NCBI RefSeq assembly: GCF_009834545.1
Contig: NZ_CP019427.1
Coordinates: 3,354,001-3,418,000 of the forward strand
DNA: 64,000 nt
Origin: Pseudomonas sp. S04
Lineage (GTDB): Bacteria; Pseudomonadota; Gammaproteobacteria; Pseudomonadales; Pseudomonadaceae
Direction of reading: 5' to 3'
Below are positions 38,013 through 47,636 of this stretch, piece by piece; position 1 is the stretch's first letter; every line of letters begins with the position of its first letter. The translations under genes were made by a program, and so were the position numbers. The notes under the pieces are model-generated. The model was not told the DNA's origin and did no database searches. It saw only the letters and a program-made list of their open reading frames with translations.

Positions 38013-38771
38013 ATGAAAAGTACCTCGATCCTCGACGGCCACCTGCCCGCGCAAATCTGGAACGGCGCCCGCCAACTGGACAACCTGCCGGTCATCAACA
38101 CTCAGTCGATCATCCCGGCCGGCGCCCGAGCCGTGGTGATCGCACCCCACCCAGGTGATGAAGTGGTGACCTGCGGCGGCCTGCTGCAATTGTTCGCCCG
38201 CCTGGGGCATCCCCTGCAACTGATCTCCGTCACCGACGGCAGCGCCAGCTACCCGGGTTCGCAACTGTGGCCGGAGAAACGCCTGAGCGTGTTTCGCCCC
38301 CAGGAAAGTGTCGATGCCCTGCGCAGGCTTGGGCTGCCCATGCACAGCCTGAAGTGGATTCGTGGCGGTTTCGCCGACACGGCACTGGCCGAGCGCGAGA
38401 CGCAGTTGGCACATTTCATTGCCCGCTACCTGCGCCCTGAGGATGTGCTGTTCAGCACCTGGCGCGAAGACGGCGACGTCGACCATGACACCGTCGGGCG
38501 CGCCAGTGCCAAGGCCGCCCAGATGGTCGGTGCCCGCCTGTGCGAACTGCCTTTCTGGGCCTGGCATTGGCCGGTGCGCGACCAAGGGCAGATCCCCTGG
38601 CACCGCGCACACAAGGTGCGTCTGGACAGCTGGACGATCGCGCGCAAGCGCCATGCCATCCACGCCTATGCCAGCCAACTGGATGGCGACCCGCAAATGG
38701 GCATCGCACCGCTGTTGCCCAAGGTGGTCCTGGAGCGTTTGCGCCAACCCTATGAGATTGTTTTTGTGTAA
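38013..38771 (+). CDS. PIG-L/LmbE-like deacetylase with altered active-site motif
   Basis: This 252-residue protein has the PIG-L (LmbE) fold, whose members remove N-acetyl groups from sugars via zinc. The N-terminal metal motif, normally (A/P)HPDDE, reads PHPGDE here. The His and second Asp that bind zinc are kept, but the first Asp, the general base in MshB-type enzymes, is Gly. The downstream [10 protein letters not shown] block supplies the third ligand region. Either another residue acts as base or activity has changed. AAGGA lies about ten bases upstream of the ATG. It follows glgX by 77 bases; its substrate is unknown. Confidence 0.8.
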   Translation: MKSTSILDGHLPAQIWNGARQLDNLPVINTQSIIPAGARAVVIAPHPGDEVVTCGGLLQLFARLGHPLQLISVTDGSASYPGSQLWPEKRLSVFRPQESVDALRRLGLPMHSLKWIRGGFADTALAERETQLAHFIARYLRPEDVLFSTWREDGDVDHDTVGRASAKAAQMVGARLCELPFWAWHWPVRDQGQIPWHRAHKVRLDSWTIARKRHAIHAYASQLDGDPQMGIAPLLPKVVLERLRQPYEIVFV

Positions 38772-38872
38772 GGCCGCCCCGCGCAGATGTCGACGATCGG
38801 CGGCGAAACACTGAACTGCCGGCCGCAACATCAGTCGCATGGATAACCCGTCGCGACTTTCCAGGAGTGCAT

Positions 38873-39673
38873 GTGAACCCCGACCCAGAACGTCAACCCG
38901 GCTCCGTCCCCCCGCAGGACGCACCCCAGGCCGTACATCGGCTCAGGGTGCTGACCGTCAACACCCACAAAGGTTTTACCGCTCTCAACCGGCGTTTCAT
39001 CCTGCCCGAGTTGCGCGAGGCCGTGCGCAGTACATCGGCCGACCTGGTGTTTCTCCAGGAGGTATTGGGCGAGCATGATCGCCACGCCTCGCGCCACAGT
39101 AACTGGCCGTCGATGTCACAGTACGAGTTCCTCGCCGACAGCATGTGGAGCGACTTCGCCTACGGGCGCAATGCGGTGTACCCCGACGGCCACCACGGCA
39201 ACGCGCTGCTGTCCAAGTACCCAATTCGCCACCACCGCAATCTGGACGTATCGATCACCGGCCCCGAACGCCGGGGTTTGCTGCACTGCGTGCTGGATGT
39301 ACCGGGCCATGCCGAGGTCCACGCTATCTGCGTGCACCTGAGCCTGCTGGAAAGCCATCGTCAACTGCAACTGGCGCTGCTCTGCCAGTTGATCGAGTCG
39401 CTGCCCGAAGACGCTCCGGTGATCATCGCCGGCGACTTCAATGACTGGCAGTTGCAGGGCAACCTGACCCTCGCTCGGCGCGATGACTTGCATGAGGCCT
39501 TCGAACGCCATCACGGCCGCCCGGCCAAAACCTATCCGGCACGTTTCCCGCTGTTGCGCCTGGACCGCGTATACCTGCGCAACGCCAGCAGCCACGCCCC
39601 AAGAATCCTCGGCAACAAACCCTGGAGCCATCTTTCCGACCACTTGCCGCTAGCGGTTGAGGTGCATCTGTGA
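38873..39673 (+). CDS. Endonuclease/exonuclease/phosphatase (EEP) family hydrolase, YbhP-like
   Basis: This 266-residue metal-dependent hydrolase of the EEP superfamily has the characteristic blocks [18 protein letters not shown] (catalytic Glu), [11 protein letters not shown] (Asp/Asn) and the final [10 protein letters not shown] (Asp-His pair). It is close in style to YbhP, which in many bacteria sits beside the cardiolipin synthase ClsB; no such gene is adjacent here. CCAGGAG at 38861-38867 favours the GTG at 38873 over the overlapping GTG at 38867. Phosphodiester substrate unknown. Confidence 0.82.
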   Translation: MNPDPERQPGSVPPQDAPQAVHRLRVLTVNTHKGFTALNRRFILPELREAVRSTSADLVFLQEVLGEHDRHASRHSNWPSMSQYEFLADSMWSDFAYGRNAVYPDGHHGNALLSKYPIRHHRNLDVSITGPERRGLLHCVLDVPGHAEVHAICVHLSLLESHRQLQLALLCQLIESLPEDAPVIIAGDFNDWQLQGNLTLARRDDLHEAFERHHGRPAKTYPARFPLLRLDRVYLRNASSHAPRILGNKPWSHLSDHLPLAVEVHL

Positions 39674-39987
39674 TCCGGCGAAAAGCGTAACGCAGAGCCG
39701 TCCCCGGATGATTTTCCAGTGAAACAACAGCTTAGAGACTCGTCAATTTTCAGTCAGTTGCGACGCCTAAATTAGCCATACCGCTCATCGTTCAATTTCT
39801 TGACGCAGGGCTCTGGGTCTTCTTAGCTAATCCTTACTACCCCCGGAAGTAACTCCTGGGGCAGGCCGCAAGCTCCCGTTCCAGCGGGCCGCCAAGGCTT
39901 GCCCCAACGAAATCGGTCGCCCCTCATTCGGGGTAGGAGAGACGCCAAGACCAGATATGGCATGCGTATGCAGCAAGGTAGACCTCC
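39674..39987. other. Structured intergenic leader before autotransporter gene (314 bp)
   Basis: No gene is seen. Around 39840-39905 there are several complementary G+C tracts: CCCCGG with a later CTGGGG, and TGGGGCA with TGCCCCA. The transcript upstream of the autotransporter gene could therefore fold extensively. I cannot assign it to a known riboswitch or small-RNA family. Confidence 0.35.
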
Positions 39988-41052
39988 ATGAACACCTCCC
40001 TTATCCAGCACGAGATAACCGTTACCCTGTACACCCTGTCGACTTCGCTGCTGCTGTGTACGTCCATGGAGGTTGTGGCATCGTCTGCCGAAGAGGAGGC
40101 GATCCCCTGGTTTCGCCAGGACGTACCGACCTTCGCCTTCCCTGCCCCGTCCATCCCTGAGTCCGGCCAGTTCATGCGCCAGCCCGGGCTCGACAACCAT
40201 CTGTTGAGCATCGAACAGGCCGCCCCTTCGGCATGGCAACAGGTCTACGGCCACGCCGCCACCCAGGCCGAGCAGGATGTCCTCAACTCACAGTTCTCCA
40301 CGATAGGTACGGCGCTAGCCAAGGGGCCGGCACTGGTGACCGTGCACGGCAATGGCGGCAGCACCCAACGGGTGGGCCTGCTGGGAGGGAGCAACCAGAT
40401 CCAGGGGAACAGCAATGGCATGCTGGTCGGTCCGGCCCTGGGCAACCTCGGCACCGACAGCCTGAACGTCCAGGGCGACAGTCTCGGTGCGTACTGGAGC
40501 TTGACCGGTGCCAACGGCTGGCACGTCGACTTGAGTGCCAGTGGCGGCCGGGTCAGCGGTTTCAGCCGTAACGCCCAGGGCGAACGCCAAGCCACCGAAG
40601 GCAGCGCGGTGACCCTGTCGGTGGAAGGGGGCTTTCCCATCGGCATCAGCAAGAACTGGGTGATCGAACCCCAGGCGCAGTTGATCAACCAGCGCATCTC
40701 CCTGGACACGCCCTACGCCAACGGCAACGCCCAAGCCAATGAACTGAACAGCTGGAGTGGCCGTGTCGGGGCGCGCTTGAAAGGGAGCTACGACATCAAT
40801 GGCCTGCCGGTCGAACCCTATGTACGCACTAACCTGTGGCACCGGATCAACACCAGCGACACGGTGACCCTGGACCAGGTCGACAAGATCAGCAGCAGCC
40901 GCTACTCCTCCACCGTCGAACTGGGCCTGGGCCTCGTCGCCAGGGTCAGCCCCAGCGTCAGCCTCTACGTCAGTGCCGACTACAGCAGCGACGTCGACGA
41001 CAACGACCTCAACGGCCTGATCGGCAGCCTTGGCGTGCGGATGCGCTGGTGA
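39988..41052 (+). CDS. Autotransporter beta-barrel protein with very short passenger
   Basis: This 354-residue protein consists mainly of an autotransporter (type Va) outer-membrane barrel from about residue 75 to the end. It has repeated aromatic/glycine strands (GAYWSLTGANGWHVDLSASG, EPYVRTNLWHR) and the terminal RMRW motif recognised by the BAM complex. Only about 70 residues precede the barrel, so there is almost no passenger. The N-terminal signal region (about residues 10-32) is hydrophobic but atypical. AAGGTAG precedes the ATG. It lies between the two glucan/trehalose blocks, where a metabolic gene might be expected; a link to glucan metabolism is not supported. Confidence 0.75.
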   Translation: MNTSLIQHEITVTLYTLSTSLLLCTSMEVVASSAEEEAIPWFRQDVPTFAFPAPSIPESGQFMRQPGLDNHLLSIEQAAPSAWQQVYGHAATQAEQDVLNSQFSTIGTALAKGPALVTVHGNGGSTQRVGLLGGSNQIQGNSNGMLVGPALGNLGTDSLNVQGDSLGAYWSLTGANGWHVDLSASGGRVSGFSRNAQGERQATEGSAVTLSVEGGFPIGISKNWVIEPQAQLINQRISLDTPYANGNAQANELNSWSGRVGARLKGSYDINGLPVEPYVRTNLWHRINTSDTVTLDQVDKISSSRYSSTVELGLGLVARVSPSVSLYVSADYSSDVDDNDLNGLIGSLGVRMRW

Positions 41053-41112
41053 GTTGCCCGCGATAGCGGTGGGTCCGCCGCCATCCAGGTTGGATGTGCC
41101 GGCCCCATCGCG

Positions 41113-41914
41113 GCATAGGTATCTACACAACTGTGGTGCGACGTTGCACCTGTGGGCCTCTGGGGTGTTGGATTAGACCGAGTACATATCCATTCTTGCG
41201 GTAACGGCCTCCTATGGTTCCGCCTGACGGCGGCTCACTTTTGAACAGCGCAAAAGTAAGCAAAACGCTCTTACCCCACCACTCGGTGCCTCGCTTAGGC
41301 TCGGCATGCCCGTACTCCGACATTGATTTGGGGGGGCGCCGCAATGGGCCCTCCCTGGCCCAGTGCGGCTAAACCGGCGTCCTGCCGGTTTACCCCCCAA
41401 ATCAATATCGAAGTACGGCCAGCGTGGTTAACGGGGCGCCCAGGATCAAAAACAAAGCGAGGCGGCCTAAAAGCCGACCTGATCGTTGGAGCATGCGCGG
41501 TATAGCTTCTACTTCCCAAGACGCTGACGAAGTCAGCCATCTTTTGATCTGGCTCTGGCTTTTGATCCTGGGCGCCCCGTTAACCACGCTGGCCGAACGC
41601 AGGCTTGAAGCCGTGGGTAACCCGGCAGGACGCCGGGTTAGCCGCCCCGCGCCATGGATGGCGCGTGGCGGCGGCCCACGGATTCAAGCCGGAGTGAGGG
41701 AACACCGAGCCTAAGCGAGGTGCCGAGTGGTGGGGCAAGAGCCTTTTGCTTACTTTTGGGCTCCTCCAAAAGTGAGCCGCTGTAAAAGCGGAACCATAGG
41801 AGGCCGTTACCGCAAGAATGGATATGTACTCGGTCTAATCCAACCCCCCAGAGGCCGCCACGGTAGCAAGCCCCCTCGCCACAGACCGCTACAAAGTTGT
41901 GTAGATACCTATGC
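41113..41914. repeat. ~800-bp composite noncoding element of nested inverted repeats
   Basis: The ends match as inverted repeats: 41113-41132 pairs with 41895-41914, and most of 41150-41310 pairs with about 41700-41875, including a nearly identical stretch of over 60 bp. Inside lie two 23-nt hairpins (41370-41392 and 41618-41640) that are 21/23 inverted copies of each other. A perfect 36-bp inverted pair lies at 41416-41451 and 41560-41595. The centre holds a small GCTGAC-GAA-GTCAGC hairpin at 41523-41537. Open frames here are short and repeat on both strands, so I call none. It resembles dispersed noncoding repeat families of pseudomonads and is flanked by REP-like sequence. Confidence 0.8.
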
Positions 41915-41916
41915 CC

Positions 41917-41940
41917 ATCGCGGGCAAGCCCGCTCCCACA
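41917..41940. repeat. REP unit abutting the inverted-repeat element
   Basis: ATCGCGGGCAAGCCCGCTCC followed by CACA is the canonical Pseudomonas REP form with its GCGGGC-AA-GCCCGC hairpin. A diverged REP-like half (GCCCGCGATAGCGG) flanks the other side at about 41055. Confidence 0.8.
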
Positions 41941-42005
41941 TGGGAAATCCAGCCCCCCGTACAAACAGGCCGGCCGCCAGGCACCAGCGATGTATCAGGC
42001 CGGCT

Positions 42006-44225
42006 CTACCCAAGCGGACGCAACATCAGTACCGCCAACGGCGGCAGATTCAGCACCAGTGACAGCGGCTGGCCATGGCTGCCCTCTTCCTCGGTCTGCG
42101 CGCCACCGTCGTTACCATAATTGGACCCCGCATAAATACCCGCGTCGCTGTTGATCAACTCGCTCCAGCGTCCGGCGAACGGTACGCCCACCCGGTAGGC
42201 CGGACGCGGCACAGGGGTGAAGTTGGCCACCACCAGCACCGGTCGGCCGTCCTTGCTCCAGCGCAGCCAGGCGTAAACACTGTTGATCGCATCATCGCCA
42301 ATCAACCACTGGAAACCTTGCGGCACATCGTCCTGGTCGTGCAGTGCCGGCTCTTCGCGGTACAGCTGGTTGAGGTCGCTGACCAGCTTTTGCACGCCCC
42401 GGTGTTCCGGGTACTGCAGCAAGTACCAATCGAGTTGCTGGTCATGGTTCCACTCGCGCCACTGGCCGAACTCACACCCCATGAACAGCAGCTTCTTGCC
42501 CGGGTGCGCCCACATGAAACTCAGGTAGGCCCGCAGGTTGGCAAATTTCTGCCAGCGATCACCGGGCATCTTGTCGATCAGCGAATGTTTGCCGTGCACC
42601 ACTTCGTCGTGGGAAATCGGCAGGATAAAACGTTCGGACCAGGCGTACACCAGGCCAAAGCTCAGCTCATTGTGATGGTGGGCGCGGTACACCGGATCCT
42701 GCTGGATGTAGTGCAGGGAATCGTGCATCCAGCCCATGTTCCACTTGTAGTCGAAGCCCAGCCCGCCTTGTTGGGTGCTCTGGCTGACGCCCGGCCAGGC
42801 GGTAGACTCCTCGGCGATCACCAGGGCGCCCGGCGCCTCGAGGTCGACCACGTCATTGAGATGGCGGACAAAATCGATGGCTTCCAGATTCTCCCGCCCG
42901 CCATGGCGGTTGGGCACCCATTCACCGGCCTTGCGCGAATAGTCGCGATAGAGCATCGAGGCCACGGCATCCACCCGCAGCCCGTCGATATGGAAATGCT
43001 TGAGCCAGTGCAACGCCGAAGCCAGCATGAAACCGTGGACTTCGGTGCGCCCCAGGTTGTAGATCAGGGTGTCCCAGTCCTGGTGAAAACCTTCCAGCGG
43101 GTTGCCGTACTCGTACAGCGCGGTGCCATCGAATTGCGCCAGGCCATGGGTGTCGGTGGGAAAATGCGCCGGCACCCAATCGAGGATCACTCCAATCCCG
43201 GCCAGATGGCAGGCATTGACGAACGCAGCAAAGTCACTGGGCGAACCGTAGCGCGCACTGGGAGCAAACTGTGAGAGCGGCTGGTAACCCCAGGAACCGC
43301 CGAACGGATGCTCCATGATCGGCATCAGTTCGATATGGGTAAAACCCAGGTTCTGCACGTAGGGAATCAAGCGCTCGCCCAGTTCGGCCCAGCTGTATTG
43401 ACGCGCCACTTCCCCGACATCGTCGACCTCGCACTGCCAGGAGCCGGCATGCAACTCATAGATCGACAACGGCGCACTCGGCCGGTGACGCTCGCCGCGG
43501 GACTGCATCCACGCCTGGTCCTGCCAGTCGATGCTCAAGGGGCCCGCGACTTTCGACGCGGTGTCCGGCGGCAACTGAGTGGCCAGGGCCATGGGATCGG
43601 CCTTGAGCGGCAGGATCCCGTGGGCTCCCAGAATCTCGTACTTGTACGCTTCACCCGCCTGCAGGCGCGGGATGAACAACTCCCAGACCCCGGAGGGATG
43701 ACGCAGGCGCATCGGGTGGCGGCGGCCGTCCCAGATATTGAAATCACCCACCACCGAGACCCGGCGGGCATTCGGCGCCCACACGGCAAAGCGCACCCCG
43801 TCCACGCCGTCGACATTGTGCAACTGGGCGCCCAGGCAGGCACTGAGGTCACGGTGGTTGCCCTCGGCGAACAGATACAGGTCCATCTCACCCAGCAACT
43901 GCCCGAAGCTGTAGGGATCTTCGGCAGTCTGCTCGCCACCGGCCCACTGGGTGCGCAGCACGTACGCCTGGGCCTGGGGAAAATGGCCGACGAACAACCC
44001 TGGTACCTCGCTGGCCGTCAGGCTGCCCAGGACGGCGCCGCTGTCGCGGGCCAGCACCTGGACGCTCAAGGCGTCCGGCAGATAGGCCCGAATGAACTGG
44101 CCACCGGCGGCGTCGCCGTGGGGCCCGAGAATCGCAAACGGATCCGGATGTTCGGCACGCACCAGCGCCTCGATGTCGCGCGCTGCCGGCAGCAGCGCCT
44201 CTTTGAGTCCCCGTTCCTTCATCAC
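42006..44225 (-). CDS. glgB: 1,4-alpha-glucan branching enzyme GlgB
   Basis: This 739-residue GH13_9 enzyme makes alpha-1,6 branches. It has a long N-terminal region with two carbohydrate-binding modules (CBM48 block [21 protein letters not shown]). The barrel has nucleophile Asp419 in [15 protein letters not shown], acid/base Glu472 in [13 protein letters not shown], and [12 protein letters not shown]. The start overlaps the treS-mak stop by four bases. It branches the linear glucan made by GlgE and GlgA. Confidence 0.95.
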   Translation of the reverse strand: MMKERGLKEALLPAARDIEALVRAEHPDPFAILGPHGDAAGGQFIRAYLPDALSVQVLARDSGAVLGSLTASEVPGLFVGHFPQAQAYVLRTQWAGGEQTAEDPYSFGQLLGEMDLYLFAEGNHRDLSACLGAQLHNVDGVDGVRFAVWAPNARRVSVVGDFNIWDGRRHPMRLRHPSGVWELFIPRLQAGEAYKYEILGAHGILPLKADPMALATQLPPDTASKVAGPLSIDWQDQAWMQSRGERHRPSAPLSIYELHAGSWQCEVDDVGEVARQYSWAELGERLIPYVQNLGFTHIELMPIMEHPFGGSWGYQPLSQFAPSARYGSPSDFAAFVNACHLAGIGVILDWVPAHFPTDTHGLAQFDGTALYEYGNPLEGFHQDWDTLIYNLGRTEVHGFMLASALHWLKHFHIDGLRVDAVASMLYRDYSRKAGEWVPNRHGGRENLEAIDFVRHLNDVVDLEAPGALVIAEESTAWPGVSQSTQQGGLGFDYKWNMGWMHDSLHYIQQDPVYRAHHHNELSFGLVYAWSERFILPISHDEVVHGKHSLIDKMPGDRWQKFANLRAYLSFMWAHPGKKLLFMGCEFGQWREWNHDQQLDWYLLQYPEHRGVQKLVSDLNQLYREEPALHDQDDVPQGFQWLIGDDAINSVYAWLRWSKDGRPVLVVANFTPVPRPAYRVGVPFAGRWSELINSDAGIYAGSNYGNDGGAQTEEEGSHGQPLSLVLNLPPLAVLMLRPLG

Positions 44226-47200
44226 TGCTCTCCACCTATCTCGGAAAAGGGTTCAAGTCCACTTAACAACCCATAGAGCCCGTGCAACGGCACGGGTAGC
44301 CAGGCGGGACGATTTTCGGCTTCATACAGCACTTCATACGCGGCCTTCTCCAGGCTGAACAAGGCCAGCGCAGCGTCTTGCGCTCCAGGAATCTGCCAGG
44401 CATGAGCAAGACTAGCTGTCGCCAGCCGATATGCCTGGACAAAGGCCGCTTGCGCCTCACGCAAATAACGTTCGGTGACCCGCGCGCGCGCAACATCCGC
44501 TTGCCCGGTACTGTCGACGCCCTGTCCGTTGCGCGCCATGGCCGCCGCGTAATCGAACGAACGCAGGACCCCGCTGACATCCTTGTACGGACTGTGCTTG
44601 CCCCGGCGTTCATGCAATGCCCGCGCCGGTTCGCCCTCGAAGTCGATCAGGTAGGCATCGCCCTTGATCACCAGCACCTGGCCCAGGTGCAAGTCGCCGT
44701 GGACCCGCATGCGCAGACCGCCGGTGGCCTGTTCGGCCAACCCTTGCACATGCTTGAGAATGACCTTGCGGTGTTCCAGCAAACGGGCTACCCGCTGTTG
44801 ATCGCCAGCCCCCAGTTGCCCCTGGTGCTGCTTGAGCAACAGCAAGGCGCGCTCCAGTTGCGCGGCGATCGACTTGTACAGCACCTGCTGGTCCTTGGCC
44901 GTGGTCACTTCGCTGCCGAACGCCGGATCCTTGCCGGGTGCTGCCAGCAACAGGTGCATTTCCCCCAGGCGCTGGCCGAGCATAGCGGCGAAATCCTGCA
45001 GTTCGCCGAGGGCGTTGTAGTGCTGGTCCTGTTCCGACATAGCATCGGCCAGCTCGTCACGAATCGCCCGTTCAAGATTGTTCTGGGTCCACTCCCAGGC
45101 ATCGCCCTGGTTGCTCAGGTAGCCCTGGGCAATCATCAGCAAGTGGTCTTCACCCTGTGCGTCGCGCCGCACCACCGAGCCGAGCAGTGGCGAAATATGT
45201 TCGAAGCCCGCCGCTGTCAGGTACGCGCCCATCTCCAACTCAGGGTGCACGCCACCGGCCACTTTGCGGATCAGCTTGAGCACCAGGCTGGTGCCGATCA
45301 CCACTGAACTGTTGGACTGTTCGGCGGACAGGTAGCGCACTTCGGACTCGGGCCCAAGCCCCAACTGCGCCAGTTGGGCAGTGGGTTCGAATCGAATCTC
45401 GCCGTCGCTGGATGTAAGCACCGTCTGCGCCTGGATCGCCTGCAACACCGCCCGCACGAAACTGTCGAGGCTGAACGCATCGGTGACCAGACCGACCTGC
45501 GGCCCACGCCGGACCCGCGACAAGGCCAGTTGCTGGGGCAACGCCGCGCCCATCTGGTCCTCGCCCAGAAAACCGAAGGGCAATTGATAGCGGCTGGTCT
45601 GACCCTGGCTGCTGACCTCGATTTCGCTCAGCAGCACCGGATGCTGGGCATCGCCAAAACGCACCCCATAGGCGATGTGCACCGATTCGATGCTGGCGTC
45701 CTTGCCGGCGAACCAGCGGCGGTTGAGCAGCCAGCTGGGCAACACGTTTTGCTCCAAAAGGGTGCGCGACGGTGCTTCAAGCAACTCTTCCATGCGCTTT
45801 TTCAGGACCAGGGTGGTGAAGTCCGGCAAGCTCTGCGCCGGCTCCACGTGCCAGCTCGGCATCTGGTTCTCCGCCGCCAGCACGAACCAGTAGAAACCAT
45901 AGGGCGCCAGGGTCAGCAGAAAGCTCAGTTGGCCGATGGGCGGGAAGGCATTGCCCCCCAGCATCTCCACCGGGACCATGCCGACGTAGGCCGAAAGATC
46001 CAGCTCGGCGGCTTGCGCACTGCGCGAGACGTTGGCCACGCAGAGGATGGTTTCGTGGCGGCCATCGGCGCCGGTGAACTCACGGGTATAGGCGAGGATT
46101 CGGCGATTGCTCGGTGACAGCATTTTCAGTGTGCCGCGGCCGAACGCCTTGGATTGCTTGCGCACAGCCAGCATGCGCCGGGTCCAGTTGAGCAACGAGT
46201 GGGGATCGCCCGCCTGGGTTTCGACGTTGACCGACAGGTAACCGTACTGCGGGTCCATGATCGGTGGCAGCACCAGGCTGGCGGGGTCGGCGCGGGAGAA
46301 GCCGCCGTTGCGATCGATCGACCACTGCATGGGCGTGCGCACACCGTCCCGGTCGCCCAGGTAGATGTTGTCACCCATGCCGATTTCGTCGCCGTAATAC
46401 AGGGTCGGTGTGCCAGGCATCGACAACAGCAGGCTGTTGAGCAGCTCGATCCGGCGCCGGTCACGTTCCATCAAGGGCGCCAGGCGTCGACGGATGCCCA
46501 GGTTGATCCGCGCCCGACGGTCGGCGGCGTAGTAGTTCCACAGGTAATCGCGCTCCCTGTCGGTGACCATCTCCAGTGTCAGCTCATCGTGGTTACGCAG
46601 GAAAATCGCCCATTGGCAGTTGGCCGGGATCTCCGGGGTCTGGCGCAGGATATCGGTGATCGGGAAGCGGTCTTCCTGGGCCAGGGCCATGTACATGCGG
46701 GGCATCAGCGGAAAGTGGAACGCCATGTGGCACTCGTCGCCGTTGTCGCCGTGGGTATCGCCGCTCTTTTTATTACCAAAATACAGCTGAGTGTCCTCCG
46801 GCCACTGGTTGGCTTCGGCCAGCAGCATGCGGTCCGGGTAATTGGCGTCGATCTCGGCCCGGATCTGCTTGAGCACGTCATGGGTCTCGGGCAGGTTTTC
46901 GTTGTTGGTGCCGTCGCGCTCGATCAGGTAAGGAATGGCGTCCAGGCGCAAGCCATCAATGCCCATGTCCAACCAATAGCGCATCACCGACAGCACCGCC
47001 TTCAGGACCTGCGGGTTGTCGAAATTGAGGTCCGGCTGGTGGGAATAGAACCGGTGCCAGAAATACTGACCGGCGACCGGGTCCCAGGTCCAGTTGGACT
47101 TCTCGGTATCGAGGAAGATGATCCGCGTGCCGTCGTATTTCTGGTCGTCGTCGGACCACACGTAGAAGTCTCGCGCCGCCGATCCGGGCTTGGCCTTGCG

Positions 47201-47575
47201 TGCCCGCTGGAACCAGGGGTGCTGGTCGGAGGTGTGGTTGATCACCAGCTCGGTGATTACCCGCAACCCGCGCTTGTGGGCCTCGGCAATGAAGCGCTTG
47301 GCATCGGCCATGGTCCCGTAATCGCTGTGCACGCCACGGTACTCGGCAATGTCGTAGCCATCGTCACGCCGTGGCGAGGGATAGAACGGCAACAGCCAGA
47401 TGGTGTTGACGCCCAGGTCGGCGATGTAGTCGAGCTTGGCGATCAGCCCGGGAAAATCGCCGATCCCGTCGTTGTTGGAGTCGAAGTAGGATTTGACGTG
47501 AACTTGGTAAATCACCGCATCCTTGTACCAGAGCGGGTCATCGCTGAAGGTGGCTGACCTGGGTTTCTTCGCCAT
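44222..47575 (-). CDS. treS: Trehalose synthase-maltokinase fusion (TreS-Mak)
   Basis: This 1117-residue bifunctional enzyme has two parts. Residues 1-~560 are TreS (GH13_16), interconverting trehalose and maltose, with nucleophile Asp212 in [12 protein letters not shown], acid/base Glu254 in [11 protein letters not shown] and NHDELTLEM. Residues ~600-1117 are maltokinase (Mak/Pep2), with the phosphotransfer loop HGDLHLGQ beginning at His959 and the metal Asp in LIDFEGEP. The fused protein can send trehalose to maltose and then to maltose-1-phosphate, the GlgE donor. Fusion of the two is the usual state in pseudomonads, whereas mycobacteria keep them separate. It lies 61 bases after glgE and overlaps glgB. 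Confidence 0.95.
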   Translation of the reverse strand: MAKKPRSATFSDDPLWYKDAVIYQVHVKSYFDSNNDGIGDFPGLIAKLDYIADLGVNTIWLLPFYPSPRRDDGYDIAEYRGVHSDYGTMADAKRFIAEAHKRGLRVITELVINHTSDQHPWFQRARKAKPGSAARDFYVWSDDDQKYDGTRIIFLDTEKSNWTWDPVAGQYFWHRFYSHQPDLNFDNPQVLKAVLSVMRYWLDMGIDGLRLDAIPYLIERDGTNNENLPETHDVLKQIRAEIDANYPDRMLLAEANQWPEDTQLYFGNKKSGDTHGDNGDECHMAFHFPLMPRMYMALAQEDRFPITDILRQTPEIPANCQWAIFLRNHDELTLEMVTDRERDYLWNYYAADRRARINLGIRRRLAPLMERDRRRIELLNSLLLSMPGTPTLYYGDEIGMGDNIYLGDRDGVRTPMQWSIDRNGGFSRADPASLVLPPIMDPQYGYLSVNVETQAGDPHSLLNWTRRMLAVRKQSKAFGRGTLKMLSPSNRRILAYTREFTGADGRHETILCVANVSRSAQAAELDLSAYVGMVPVEMLGGNAFPPIGQLSFLLTLAPYGFYWFVLAAENQMPSWHVEPAQSLPDFTTLVLKKRMEELLEAPSRTLLEQNVLPSWLLNRRWFAGKDASIESVHIAYGVRFGDAQHPVLLSEIEVSSQGQTSRYQLPFGFLGEDQMGAALPQQLALSRVRRGPQVGLVTDAFSLDSFVRAVLQAIQAQTVLTSSDGEIRFEPTAQLAQLGLGPESEVRYLSAEQSNSSVVIGTSLVLKLIRKVAGGVHPELEMGAYLTAAGFEHISPLLGSVVRRDAQGEDHLLMIAQGYLSNQGDAWEWTQNNLERAIRDELADAMSEQDQHYNALGELQDFAAMLGQRLGEMHLLLAAPGKDPAFGSEVTTAKDQQVLYKSIAAQLERALLLLKQHQGQLGAGDQQRVARLLEHRKVILKHVQGLAEQATGGLRMRVHGDLHLGQVLVIKGDAYLIDFEGEPARALHERRGKHSPYKDVSGVLRSFDYAAAMARNGQGVDSTGQADVARARVTERYLREAQAAFVQAYRLATASLAHAWQIPGAQDAALALFSLEKAAYEVLYEAENRPAWLPVPLHGLYGLLSGLEPFSEIGGEQ

Positions 47576-47636
47576 TACAATCTCCTGTTCAATGGGGGGT
47601 GGCAGGTACCGGTCGCGCGGGTTTTGTCACCGCGCC

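Noticed and set aside
41123..41714. Several 60-110 codon frames within the nested inverted-repeat element
   Set aside because: They occur as mirror images in both arms and on both strands, lack ribosome-binding sites, and are explained by the repeat structure.
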